A DNA stretch of 64,000 nucleotides from assembly GCA_900472295.1 (NCBI GenBank), contig UCIA01000029.1, forward strand, positions 223,505 through 287,504, given 5' to 3'. This document shows, one piece after another, positions 8,839-15,945 of this stretch. Each line of letters begins with the position of its first letter. Within the stretch, counting starts at the first letter, position 1. The stretch is from Hyphomicrobiales bacterium (lineage in GTDB: Bacteria; Pseudomonadota; Alphaproteobacteria; Rhizobiales; Rhizobiaceae). The position numbers were made by a program, and so were the translations under genes. The notes below the pieces were generated by a model, which worked only from the letters and a program-made list of their open reading frames with translations, ran no database searches and was not told where the DNA came from.

Positions 8839-9258
8839 ATGTTGCCGGGCCTAAAGGCCGGTTTTACGCTCGACTCCAGGCTGGAGGCGGACAGCGAGCA
8901 GTTGATGTGGCTCGGCCTGTGTGAATTGCGCGTGATGAACGACAGTCGCTGGCCATGGCTGGTCCTGGTGCCGCAGCGGCCCGGCATCGAGGAAATCCAC
9001 GACCTGACGCCGCTCGACCAGGCGATGCTGACCTTCGAGACCAATATGGTGGCGCAGGCGCTGAAAAGAACCACCGGCTGCACCAAGATCAACAGCGGCG
9101 CGCTTGGCAACATCGTGCGGCAATTGCACGTCCATGTCATCGCCCGCTCGGAAGGCGACCCGGGCTGGCCGGGCCCGGTCTGGGGACACGGCATGCGCGA
9201 GCCCTATGAACGCTTCGACCTTCGCCAGTTTGCGCAACAGATAAAGGCGGCGCTATAA
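8839..9258 (+). CDS. HIT-domain protein with altered histidine triad
   Basis: A 139-residue member of the histidine-triad nucleotide hydrolase/transferase superfamily. The catalytic stretch is Q-L-H-V-H-V-I-A-R, so the first histidine of the usual H-x-H-x-H is glutamine while the nucleophilic middle histidine and the last one remain. It is longer at its N-terminus than HINT proteins and ends with a D-P-G-W-P-G-P-V-W-G-H-G segment typical of an alphaproteobacterial subgroup. The frame opens at a GTG at 8797. The ATG at 8839 with AAGGG upstream is the better start. It precedes nudC by 35 nt and is probably in one operon with it. Substrate is unknown. Confidence 0.88.
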   Translation: MLPGLKAGFTLDSRLEADSEQLMWLGLCELRVMNDSRWPWLVLVPQRPGIEEIHDLTPLDQAMLTFETNMVAQALKRTTGCTKINSGALGNIVRQLHVHVIARSEGDPGWPGPVWGHGMREPYERFDLRQFAQQIKAAL

Positions 9259-9293
9259 CGCGCCAGTGCTAATCCCCAGAAGTCCGAGCCTCC

Positions 9294-10235
9294 ATGACCT
9301 TTCGCCTATTTGACGCGCCCTTGCGCGAACCGAGCCAGTTCGTCGGTTTCGCCGGCAACACGATCGACCGGCAGTCCGAAAACCGCGCCGACGATTCCGT
9401 CGAAAAGGCGCTCGCCGACACCAGAGCACGGCTTCTACCGATGCATGGCGGCCGGCTGTATCTGAAACTCAGCGACGGCAATTTCGACCCATGGTTCGAT
9501 GTCGCCGGCAGCGAGTTGCTGCAGCCGTCCTTCGAGCAAGGCGTGCTGCTTGGCGTCTCCGACAGCGGCCCGGTGCTTGCCGTGCCGGTCGGCCTCGATC
9601 CCGAACAGTTGCCGGAGACGATCAAGGCCATCGATTATCGGTCGGTCTATATGCAGGGGCTGATCGATGAAGCGGCGGCGGGTGCATTGGCGCAGGGCGC
9701 CGCCCTGCTTGCCTGGCATGCCAGCCATCGTTTCTGCAGCAAATGCGGCCATGAATCGCAAATGCGGGCCGGCGGCTACAAGCGGCACTGCCCCAATTGC
9801 AGCACCGAGCATTTTCCGCGCACCGACCCGGTGGCGATCATGCTGACGGCGACGCCGGAAAAATGCCTGCTTGGCCGCGGCCGGCATTTCGGGCCGGGCA
9901 TGTATTCAGCCCTTGCCGGCTTCATCGAGCCGGGCGAAACGATCGAGGCGGCGGTGCGCCGCGAAACGCTGGAGGAGGCTGGCATCAGGCTCGGCCGCGT
10001 CGTCTACCATGCCAGCCAGCCCTGGCCGTTCCCCTATTCGCTGATGATCGGCTGCTTCGGCGAACCGCTCAACGACGACATCCAGGCCGACCTCAACGAG
10101 CTGGAGGATTGCCGCTGGTTTTTCCGCGACGAGGTTCGCTCCATGCTGGAGCGAACCCACAAGGACAATCTGGTCACGCCGCCGAAAGGCGCGATCGCCC
10201 ATCATCTGATCCGTGCCTGGGTCGACAGCGAATAA
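9294..10235 (+). CDS. nudC: NAD(+)/NADH pyrophosphatase NudC
   Basis: A 313-residue Nudix hydrolase that splits NADH/NAD to NMN(H) and AMP, and in E. coli also removes NAD caps from RNA. An N-terminal NUDIX-like domain is followed by a zinc ribbon (C-S-K-C ... C-P-N-C, about residues 148-166). The Nudix box is G-F-I-E-P-G-E-T-I-E-A-A-V-R-R-E-T-L-E-E (about 204-223) and matches the consensus. The family-specific S-Q-P-W-P-F-P motif is present at about 241-247. Start ATG 9294. It sits between the HIT gene and a Dabb-domain gene with gaps of 35 and 23 nt, suggesting one transcript. Confidence 0.96.
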   Translation: MTFRLFDAPLREPSQFVGFAGNTIDRQSENRADDSVEKALADTRARLLPMHGGRLYLKLSDGNFDPWFDVAGSELLQPSFEQGVLLGVSDSGPVLAVPVGLDPEQLPETIKAIDYRSVYMQGLIDEAAAGALAQGAALLAWHASHRFCSKCGHESQMRAGGYKRHCPNCSTEHFPRTDPVAIMLTATPEKCLLGRGRHFGPGMYSALAGFIEPGETIEAAVRRETLEEAGIRLGRVVYHASQPWPFPYSLMIGCFGEPLNDDIQADLNELEDCRWFFRDEVRSMLERTHKDNLVTPPKGAIAHHLIRAWVDSE

Positions 10236-10258
10236 GCAGGAATACTGGGAGCTGAAAA

Positions 10259-10564
10259 ATGATCCGTCACACCGTCATATTCACACTGAAGCACCCGCAA
10301 TTCTCGCTGGAGGAAAAGCGGTTCCTCTCCGACGCCAAGCGCATCCTCAGCGCAATCAAGGGCGTCACCCATTTCGAGCCGTTGCGGCAGGTCAGCCCCA
10401 AGAACGACTATCATTTCGGCTTCTCGATGGAGTTCGCCGACCAGGCCGCCTACACCAGATACAATGAGCACCCCGACCACGTCGCCTTCGTGCGCGACCG
10501 CTGGGTGCCGGAAGTCGAGAAATTTCTTGAGATCGACTATGTGCCGCTGACGCTGCTTGTCTGA
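10259..10564 (+). CDS. Dabb (dimeric alpha-beta barrel) stress-responsive domain protein
   Basis: A 101-residue single-domain protein starting M-I-R-H-T-V-I-F-T-L-K, the typical Dabb N-terminus, with a conserved F-S-M-E-F segment and the H-P-D-H-V-A-F-V-R-D-R-W ending helix. Family members are small dimers in stress response or polyketide-type chemistry, and many have no known reaction. GGAG lies 7-8 bases before the ATG. It is the last gene of the apparent HIT-nudC-Dabb cluster. No catalytic claim is possible from the sequence. Confidence 0.88.
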   Translation: MIRHTVIFTLKHPQFSLEEKRFLSDAKRILSAIKGVTHFEPLRQVSPKNDYHFGFSMEFADQAAYTRYNEHPDHVAFVRDRWVPEVEKFLEIDYVPLTLLV

Positions 10565-10673
10565 GCCGATGCCGCACCGGATGATCGCAAAGCCCTCGGT
10601 GCGCAATCCCATCGATCGCAAGCCAATGTTCAGTCCGCGACCGAGGGTCGAACCTTGCATTTCCGGTCTAATT

Positions 10674-10707
10674 GGACTAGATGTGGTTACGTAACCACAT
10701 CTAGTCC
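10674..10707. promoter_or_regulatory. Perfect 34-bp palindrome, probable autoregulatory operator of the TA pair
   Basis: The half GGACTAGATGTGGTTAC (10674-10690) is followed immediately by its exact reverse complement (10691-10707) with no spacer. It ends nine bases before the antitoxin ATG. Phd/YefM-family antitoxins bind palindromic operators over their own promoter, so this is a likely operator. A second short dyad, AGTCC-G-GGACT (10703-10713), overlaps its right edge. An alternative reading is a cruciform or transcription-attenuating hairpin. Confidence 0.75.
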
Positions 10708-10716
10708 GGGACTGAT

Positions 10717-10971
10717 ATGATCATCACCACGCTTTCGGGTCGCGAACTCAATCAGGATCTTGGCCGCGCGAAGCGCGCTTCCAATGAGGGCCCCGTGATC
10801 ATCACCGACAGAGGACGGCCCGTGCATGTCCTCTTGTCATTCGATGAATACAAACGACTCACCGGTAAAACGCGGTCGCTAGCAGACATGCTGGCTGCGC
10901 CGGAAGCAGGCGATGTTGACCTGCCGCTCCCGCCCCGCACGGAACATGCCAAGCCAACAGACTTGTCCTGA
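10717..10971 (+). CDS. Type II antitoxin, Phd/YefM family
   Basis: An 84-residue antitoxin. The N-terminal part (S-G-R-E-L-N-Q-D-L-G-R-A-K-R-A ... V-I-I-T-D-R-G-R-P-V-H-V-L-L-S) is the Phd/YefM DNA-binding fold. The C-terminal acidic and proline-rich tail would wrap the toxin. Its stop overlaps the toxin ATG (TGATG), as expected for coupled TA genes. The perfect palindrome ending nine bases upstream suggests autorepression. No strong Shine-Dalgarno is visible, so translation may be weak or near-leaderless. Confidence 0.92.
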   Translation: MIITTLSGRELNQDLGRAKRASNEGPVIITDRGRPVHVLLSFDEYKRLTGKTRSLADMLAAPEAGDVDLPLPPRTEHAKPTDLS

Positions 10972-11396
10972 TGCTGCTGCTCGATACCAATGTCGTGTCC
11001 GAACTGCGAAAAGCAGCGAGCGGCAGGGCGCATCCCAATGTCGTGTTATGGAACGAAACTGTCGATCCCGCCGAAACCTTCATTTCGTCCGTGGTCCTGC
11101 ACGAACTGGAGATTGGCGTAAGACTGGTGGAACGCAATGATGCCGTGGCGGGCAAGGTGCTGCGCAATTGGCTGGAAAATGCGGTTCTCACGACATTTTC
11201 CGGTAGAATCCTGCCTTTGGACGAAGCGGCGGCCATACAGGCGGCGCGATGGCATGTGCCCAATCCCAAGCCGATCAATGACGCCTATATCGCAGCCACG
11301 GCCTTCACACGGCGCATGACGCTAGCAACACGCAACGTCGGGGATTTCGAGACAATGGGAGTAGCGCTGGTAAACCCGTGGGACTTCGCGGGGTAG
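10971..11396 (+). CDS. vapC: VapC-type PIN-domain toxin
   Basis: A 141-residue PIN-domain ribonuclease. The sequence begins M-L-L-L-D-T-N-V-V-S-E-L with the first metal-binding aspartate (D5). It continues with the glutamate in the S-V-V-L-H-E-L-E-I-G helix and ends with the late acidic cluster N-D-A-Y-I-A-A-T-A and A-T-R-N-V-G-D-F. VapC toxins cleave tRNA or rRNA when released from the antitoxin. The start overlaps the antitoxin stop by one base. Pairing of VapC with a Phd-type antitoxin is common. The catalytic residues look intact, so the toxin is probably functional. Confidence 0.92.
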   Translation: MLLLDTNVVSELRKAASGRAHPNVVLWNETVDPAETFISSVVLHELEIGVRLVERNDAVAGKVLRNWLENAVLTTFSGRILPLDEAAAIQAARWHVPNPKPINDAYIAATAFTRRMTLATRNVGDFETMGVALVNPWDFAG

Positions 11397-11438
11397 GTTC
11401 CAGATCGTCGTTCCTGCATGTCTTCACTAGGCGACAAT

Positions 11439-12302
11439 TCAGTCCGCCACCTTCCATTGCTCGCGCGATTCGCTTGCCGGATAGACGCCCAGAATGCGTA
11501 CTTCGCGCGAGAAAAAGCGCAGCTCGTCCAGCGCCAGCTTGACCAGCGGATCGTCGGGATGGCCCTCGATATCGGCGTAAAACAGCGTCGCGGTGAAAGC
11601 GCCCAGCTGATAGCTCTCCAGCTTGGTCATGTTGACGCCGTTGGTGGCGAAACCGCCCATCGCCTTGTAGAGCGCGGCCGGCACGTTGCGGACACGGAAC
11701 ATGAAGGTCGTCATCATCCTGGTGTCGGCAGAGGGCCGTTCGGCCAATCGCTTGTCCTTGGTCAGGACGACGAAGCGGGTGACGTTCGAGTCGGTGTCCT
11801 CGACATTTCGCTCGATAATGTCGAGCCCGTAGAGTTCGGCGGCGAGTGCCGGCGCCAGCGAGGCCGTGGTGCGGTCCTTGAGCTCCGACACCAGCTTGGC
11901 CGAGCCCGCCGTGTCGCCGGCGATCACCGGCTTCCAGCCATTCTTGCGAATGTATTTGCGGCACTGACCAAGCGCATGGATGTGGCTGTGCACGGTCTTG
12001 ATCTCGTCGCGCTTGACGCCCGGCAGTACCATCAGCTGGAAATGGATCGGCAGGAAATACTCGCCGACGATGTGCAGCTTCGATTCCGGCAACAAATGAT
12101 GGATATCGGCGACACGTCCGGCGATTGTGTTCTCGATCGGGATCATGGCGAGGTCGGCCTTGTTGGTCTCGACCGCGTTGAAGGCATCCTCGAAGGTCGG
12201 GCACGGCAACGGCACCATGTCAGGGAACATGTTGCGGCTGGCAGTGTCGGAATTGGCGCCCGGCTCGCCCTGGAAGGATATTCTGTTGGTCTTTTCAGGC
12301 AT
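11439..12302 (-). CDS. pheA: Prephenate dehydratase
   Basis: A 287-residue monofunctional enzyme converting prephenate to phenylpyruvate in phenylalanine synthesis. The catalytic domain starts I-S-F-Q-G-E-P-G-A-N-S and contains I-P-I-E-N-T-I-A-G-R and the active-site D-T-D-S-N-V-T-R-F. The C-terminal ACT domain (about residues 195-275) begins T-T-F-M-F-R-V-R-N-V-P-A-A-L and has K-L-E-S-Y-Q at the phenylalanine-binding loop, where the usual motif is ESRP. No chorismate mutase domain is present. It follows kdsB by 32 nt, so the two are probably co-transcribed. Confidence 0.95.
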   Translation of the reverse strand: MPEKTNRISFQGEPGANSDTASRNMFPDMVPLPCPTFEDAFNAVETNKADLAMIPIENTIAGRVADIHHLLPESKLHIVGEYFLPIHFQLMVLPGVKRDEIKTVHSHIHALGQCRKYIRKNGWKPVIAGDTAGSAKLVSELKDRTTASLAPALAAELYGLDIIERNVEDTDSNVTRFVVLTKDKRLAERPSADTRMMTTFMFRVRNVPAALYKAMGGFATNGVNMTKLESYQLGAFTATLFYADIEGHPDDPLVKLALDELRFFSREVRILGVYPASESREQWKVAD

Positions 12303-12334
12303 GCTGATGTCTCGATTTGAAAGGATCTGCGGTC

Positions 12335-13060
12335 TCAGGAAAGAATCTGCCTGGCGCGTTCGAGGTCTTCCGGCGTGTCGACGCCGAGCGGCAGCGACTG
12401 GACGATCTCGGCATCGATGCGCATGCCGGCTTCCAGCGCCCGCAACTGCTCCAGCCGCTCGCGCCGCTCCAGCGGCGACGGCTTTAGGGCGACGAAGCGT
12501 TCAAGCGCTGAGCGGCGATAGGCGTAAAGGCCGACATGGTGATAGAGCGGCCCCTCGCCCCAGGGTGCGGTAGCGCGGGTGAAATAGAGCGCCCTGAGCC
12601 GCGTCGCCGACAGCGGCGAGCCGACGATCTTGACGACGTTGGGATTGGTCTTTTCTTCGTCGCGCACGATCTCGACGCCGAGCGTGGCGACCTCGACCGC
12701 TGCGTCCTCGAACGGCCGCAGCGCCGCGCCGATGATTTCGGGATCGATGGTCGGCAGGTCGCCCTGCACATTGATGATGGTTTCCACCTTGTGGTCGGGG
12801 TCGAGCGCGGTCAGCGCCTCGAAAATGCGGTCCGAGCCGGATTGATGGTCGACGCGCGTCATCACCGCCTCGAAACCGTGCGCGCGCACCGCTTCGGCCA
12901 CGCTTTGCGTGTCGGTTGCCACCACCACCCGGCCGAGCCCGGCCTCGGCGCCGCGGCGGGCGACATGCACGATCATCGGCGCGCCGGCGATGTCGGCCAG
13001 CGGCTTGCCCGGCAGGCGGGTCGAGGCCATGCGGGCCGGGATGAGGATCAGCGTGGACAT
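12335..13060 (-). CDS. kdsB: 3-deoxy-manno-octulosonate cytidylyltransferase (CMP-Kdo synthetase)
   Basis: A 241-residue cytoplasmic enzyme that activates Kdo with CTP for lipopolysaccharide inner core synthesis. Signature segments are I-P-A-R-M-A-S-T-R-L-P-G-K-P-L near the N-terminus, V-V-A-T-D, the N-V-Q-G-D-L-P motif around residue 98, and H-V-G-L-Y-A-Y-R. The open frame extends to 13558, but the ATG at 13060 gives the family length and N-terminus. It is divergent from the cytochrome c gene at 13254, leaving a 193-bp shared promoter region. Confidence 0.96.
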   Translation of the reverse strand: MSTLILIPARMASTRLPGKPLADIAGAPMIVHVARRGAEAGLGRVVVATDTQSVAEAVRAHGFEAVMTRVDHQSGSDRIFEALTALDPDHKVETIINVQGDLPTIDPEIIGAALRPFEDAAVEVATLGVEIVRDEEKTNPNVVKIVGSPLSATRLRALYFTRATAPWGEGPLYHHVGLYAYRRSALERFVALKPSPLERRERLEQLRALEAGMRIDAEIVQSLPLGVDTPEDLERARQILS

Positions 13061-13253
13061 CGAGGTTGCAAGGCGTTCGAAAAGAGGGTGGGGAAAGTGG
13101 CAAAAGGTCTCACTGGAAGCGCCCTTATAGGTGTTGCAACGCTGGAGCAAAAGACCTAGTTTCCGCCCGATTTGACCGGCTCGACGGGGTAGGTCACGAT
13201 ACCGACGGACGGAGTGGACGGAGAGGTCCGCCGGAAAAGGGAGCAAGGGGCGA

Positions 13254-13919
13254 ATGGATTCCAACGAAGTCAACAAGCTGCTCGCCGGATTGCTCGGAAC
13301 CTGTTTCGTCGTTTTCTCGGTCGGTCTGGTGTCTGACGCGCTCTTCGCCTCGCCGGCGCCGGAAAAGCCAGGCTTCGCCATCGAAGCGACCGAGCCGGCC
13401 GAAGCCGGCGCGGGACCTGCGGTTGCGGCCAAGCCGATCGCCGACCTCCTGGTCACCGCCAATGCCGAGCTCGGCGCTGCCGTGTTCAAGAAATGCCAAG
13501 CCTGCCATTCCGGCGAAAAGGGTGGCCCCAACAAGGTCGGCCCGGATCTCTGGGACATCGTCGACCGCCCCGTGGCCGAGCATGAAGGTTTTGGCTATTC
13601 GGCCGGCATGAAGGAGTTTTCCAAAGGCGGCGCTGAAAAGTGGACCTATGACAACCTCAACCACTTCATCACCTCGCCGAAGAAGCTCGTGAAGGGCACG
13701 GCGATGGGCTTTGCCGGCCTGGCGAAGGATGAGGACCGCGCCAACGTCATCGCCTATCTGCGCACGCTGTCGGACAACCCGAAGCCGCTGCCGGCCCCAG
13801 GTGCAGCCGCCGACGCCTCAGCACCGGCCAAGCCTGCCGAGGGCGCCGCTCCGGCAAAGCCCGCCGAGGGGGCAGCTCCTGCCGCACCGGCTCCGGCAGC
13901 ACCAGAGCCTGCCCATTAA
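13254..13919 (+). CDS. Membrane-anchored c-type cytochrome, CycM-like
   Basis: A 221-residue cytochrome with an uncleaved N-terminal anchor (residues 9-32, L-L-A-G-L-L-G-T-C-F-V-V-F), a 40-residue alanine/glutamate linker and a class I heme domain. Heme attachment is C-Q-A-C-H at 81-85 and the axial methionine lies in G-T-A-M-G-F near residue 147. The C-terminal 40 residues are proline/alanine repeats including two copies of P-A-K-P-A-E-G-A. CycM homologs carry electrons from the bc1 complex to an aa3 oxidase. That role is inferred from architecture. A clear terminator follows at 13944. Confidence 0.92.
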   Translation: MDSNEVNKLLAGLLGTCFVVFSVGLVSDALFASPAPEKPGFAIEATEPAEAGAGPAVAAKPIADLLVTANAELGAAVFKKCQACHSGEKGGPNKVGPDLWDIVDRPVAEHEGFGYSAGMKEFSKGGAEKWTYDNLNHFITSPKKLVKGTAMGFAGLAKDEDRANVIAYLRTLSDNPKPLPAPGAAADASAPAKPAEGAAPAKPAEGAAPAAPAPAAPEPAH

Positions 13920-13943
13920 CCAGATGTAATCTCGACGATCTCA

Positions 13944-13970
13944 AAAAAGCCGGGTTAAGCCCGGCTTTTT
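13944..13970 (+). terminator. Rho-independent terminator after the cytochrome c gene
   Basis: AAAAAGCCGGG (13944-13954) pairs with CCCGGCTTTTT (13960-13970) around TTAAG, an 11-bp stem ending in a T-run. It lies 24 nt after the cytochrome stop. Confidence 0.92.
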
Positions 13971-14070
13971 CATTGGGAAAAGCGACTGCGCGGCGACAAA
14001 GCCGGCGCATTGCGGTTTTCACCGGCGTCAAATCATCTAGGATTGCCGGGCATCGCGAAGAGGAGAACGC

Positions 14071-15945
14071 ATGACGGTTGGCCGAACGCTTCTGAGGTCC
14101 ATGCTGGCAGCAATCGTCGTGGCTGCCGGGTTGCAAGTGGCCGCTGCGGATGAATGGCACACCACCTCCTCGCTGATCGGTCCGTCCAAATACGGCGAGA
14201 ATTTCCAGCGCTATGATTATGTGAACCCGGACGCACCGAAGGGCGGAACGCTGAATTCGGTGGTGCTGGGCACTTTCGACAGCTTCAATCCGTTCATCGA
14301 TCGCGGCTCGCCTGCTGCAGGATTGAACTATCAGGGCGGCCTGCTCTACCAGTCGCTGATGGCAAAATCGATTGACGAGGGCAGCGTCAATCACCCCGAA
14401 ATCGCCGAGGCTTACAAATACCCGGACGATTTTTCATCCGCGACGTATCGGCTTGATCCGCGCGCTAAATGGCATGACGGCGAGCCGATCACTGTCGATG
14501 ACGTAGTCTGGTCGTTCAATTTCCTGAAGAAAGAAAGCCCGCAGTTCAACCGCTACTTTGCCAATGTCATCGATGCGGTTGCCGTTTCAGACCGGGAGGT
14601 CGAGTTCCATTTTGACCAGAAGGGCAATCGTGAACTGCCGTTGATCATGGGGGATGTGGTGGTGCTGCCGAAGCATTGGTGGGAAGGCACTGATGCCAAC
14701 GGCAAGAAGCGCGACATCACCAAGCCTAGCCTCGAAATCCCGCTCGGCTCAGGACCTTACAATATCGAAAGCTTCAAACCCGGTTCGGAAGTTGTCTGGC
14801 AGCGGGTCCCCGACTTTTGGGCGGCAAATCTCGGCATCAATGTGGGGCGAAACAATTTCGACCGGCAAAGATTTACCTACATCCTCGACAACAATGCCGC
14901 CTGGCTCGCCTTCACCAAGGGAGGCCTGGAGGATCTCAATCAAGAATACAGTTCACGAAAGTGGGCGACAGGCTACGATTTCCCAGCGGTCAAGGCTGGC
15001 GACGTCATCAAGAAGGATTTCCCCACCACGTCCCCGCAACCGATGCAGGCGTTCATTCTCAACCAGCGGCGACCGCTTTTCCAGGACCGCCTCGTGCGTG
15101 AAGCGCTGACCTATCCCTTCGACTTCGAGACGATGAACCGCACGCTTTTCTTCGGCTACAACACCCGAACCCAAAGCTATTTCCAGGGCACTGAACTGGC
15201 ATCGAGCGGCCTGCCCCAGGGCAAGGAACTGGAAATCCTTGAACAGTACCGCGACAAGCTGCCGCCGGAGGTGTTCACCCAGGAGTTCAAGCTGCCGGTC
15301 TACGACTCGCCGCAGGCCGAGCGGAAAAACCTGAAGACCGCGATCGACCTGTTCGCCAAGGCTGGTTGGGTGATCAAGGGCGGCAAGATGGTCAATGCCA
15401 AGACCGGCGAGCCGTTCAAATTCGAGATCCTCGGCTGGTACGACACCGACGAAGTGATCGCCAGCCCCTACATCGCCAATCTGCGCAAGATCGGCGTCGA
15501 TGCCACGCTGCGCATCGTTGACCAAACCCAGTACATCAGCCGCCTCAACAGTTTCGATTTCGACGTAACCACATCGCAGCTCGCACAATCGGATTCGGCG
15601 GGCAACGAGCAGCGTGAATTCTGGGGTTCGAAGGCGGCCGACGTGCCGGGATCGCGCAATCTGATGGGCATCAAGGATCCGGTTGTCGATGCGCTGGTCG
15701 ATCGCGTCATCTTCGCCACCGATCGCGCCGATCTGGTAGCCGCGACCCATGCGCTGGACCGGGTGCTGTTGTGGAACTTCTATGTGGTGCCGGAGTACTA
15801 CCGCTCGCCGATCTGGCTGGCCTATTGGGACAAGTTCGGCATCCCGGCCAAGCAGCCGAGCTATCGCGGCGTCGATCCGGATTCCTGGTGGATCATTCCC
15901 GAAAAGGAAAAGGCGCTGGCCGCCAAATACAGGGGCAGCAATTGA
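14071..15945 (+). CDS. yejA: YejA-type peptide-binding protein, first copy (Sec-exported)
   Basis: A 624-residue periplasmic binding protein of the YejA branch of SBP_bac_5. A Sec signal peptide (S-M-L-A-A-I-V-V-A-A-G-L-Q-V-A-A-A) precedes D-E-W-H. Diagnostic YejA segments are the early Y-D-Y-V-N-P-D-A-P-K-G-G and the internal F-I-L-N-Q-R-R-P-L-F-Q-D. YejABEF imports peptides such as microcin C, and in rhizobia the system has been linked to tolerance of host antimicrobial peptides. GAGGAG precedes the ATG. The stop overlaps the ATG of a second, divergent YejA paralog by one base. Confidence 0.92.
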   Translation: MTVGRTLLRSMLAAIVVAAGLQVAAADEWHTTSSLIGPSKYGENFQRYDYVNPDAPKGGTLNSVVLGTFDSFNPFIDRGSPAAGLNYQGGLLYQSLMAKSIDEGSVNHPEIAEAYKYPDDFSSATYRLDPRAKWHDGEPITVDDVVWSFNFLKKESPQFNRYFANVIDAVAVSDREVEFHFDQKGNRELPLIMGDVVVLPKHWWEGTDANGKKRDITKPSLEIPLGSGPYNIESFKPGSEVVWQRVPDFWAANLGINVGRNNFDRQRFTYILDNNAAWLAFTKGGLEDLNQEYSSRKWATGYDFPAVKAGDVIKKDFPTTSPQPMQAFILNQRRPLFQDRLVREALTYPFDFETMNRTLFFGYNTRTQSYFQGTELASSGLPQGKELEILEQYRDKLPPEVFTQEFKLPVYDSPQAERKNLKTAIDLFAKAGWVIKGGKMVNAKTGEPFKFEILGWYDTDEVIASPYIANLRKIGVDATLRIVDQTQYISRLNSFDFDVTTSQLAQSDSAGNEQREFWGSKAADVPGSRNLMGIKDPVVDALVDRVIFATDRADLVAATHALDRVLLWNFYVVPEYYRSPIWLAYWDKFGIPAKQPSYRGVDPDSWWIIPEKEKALAAKYRGSN

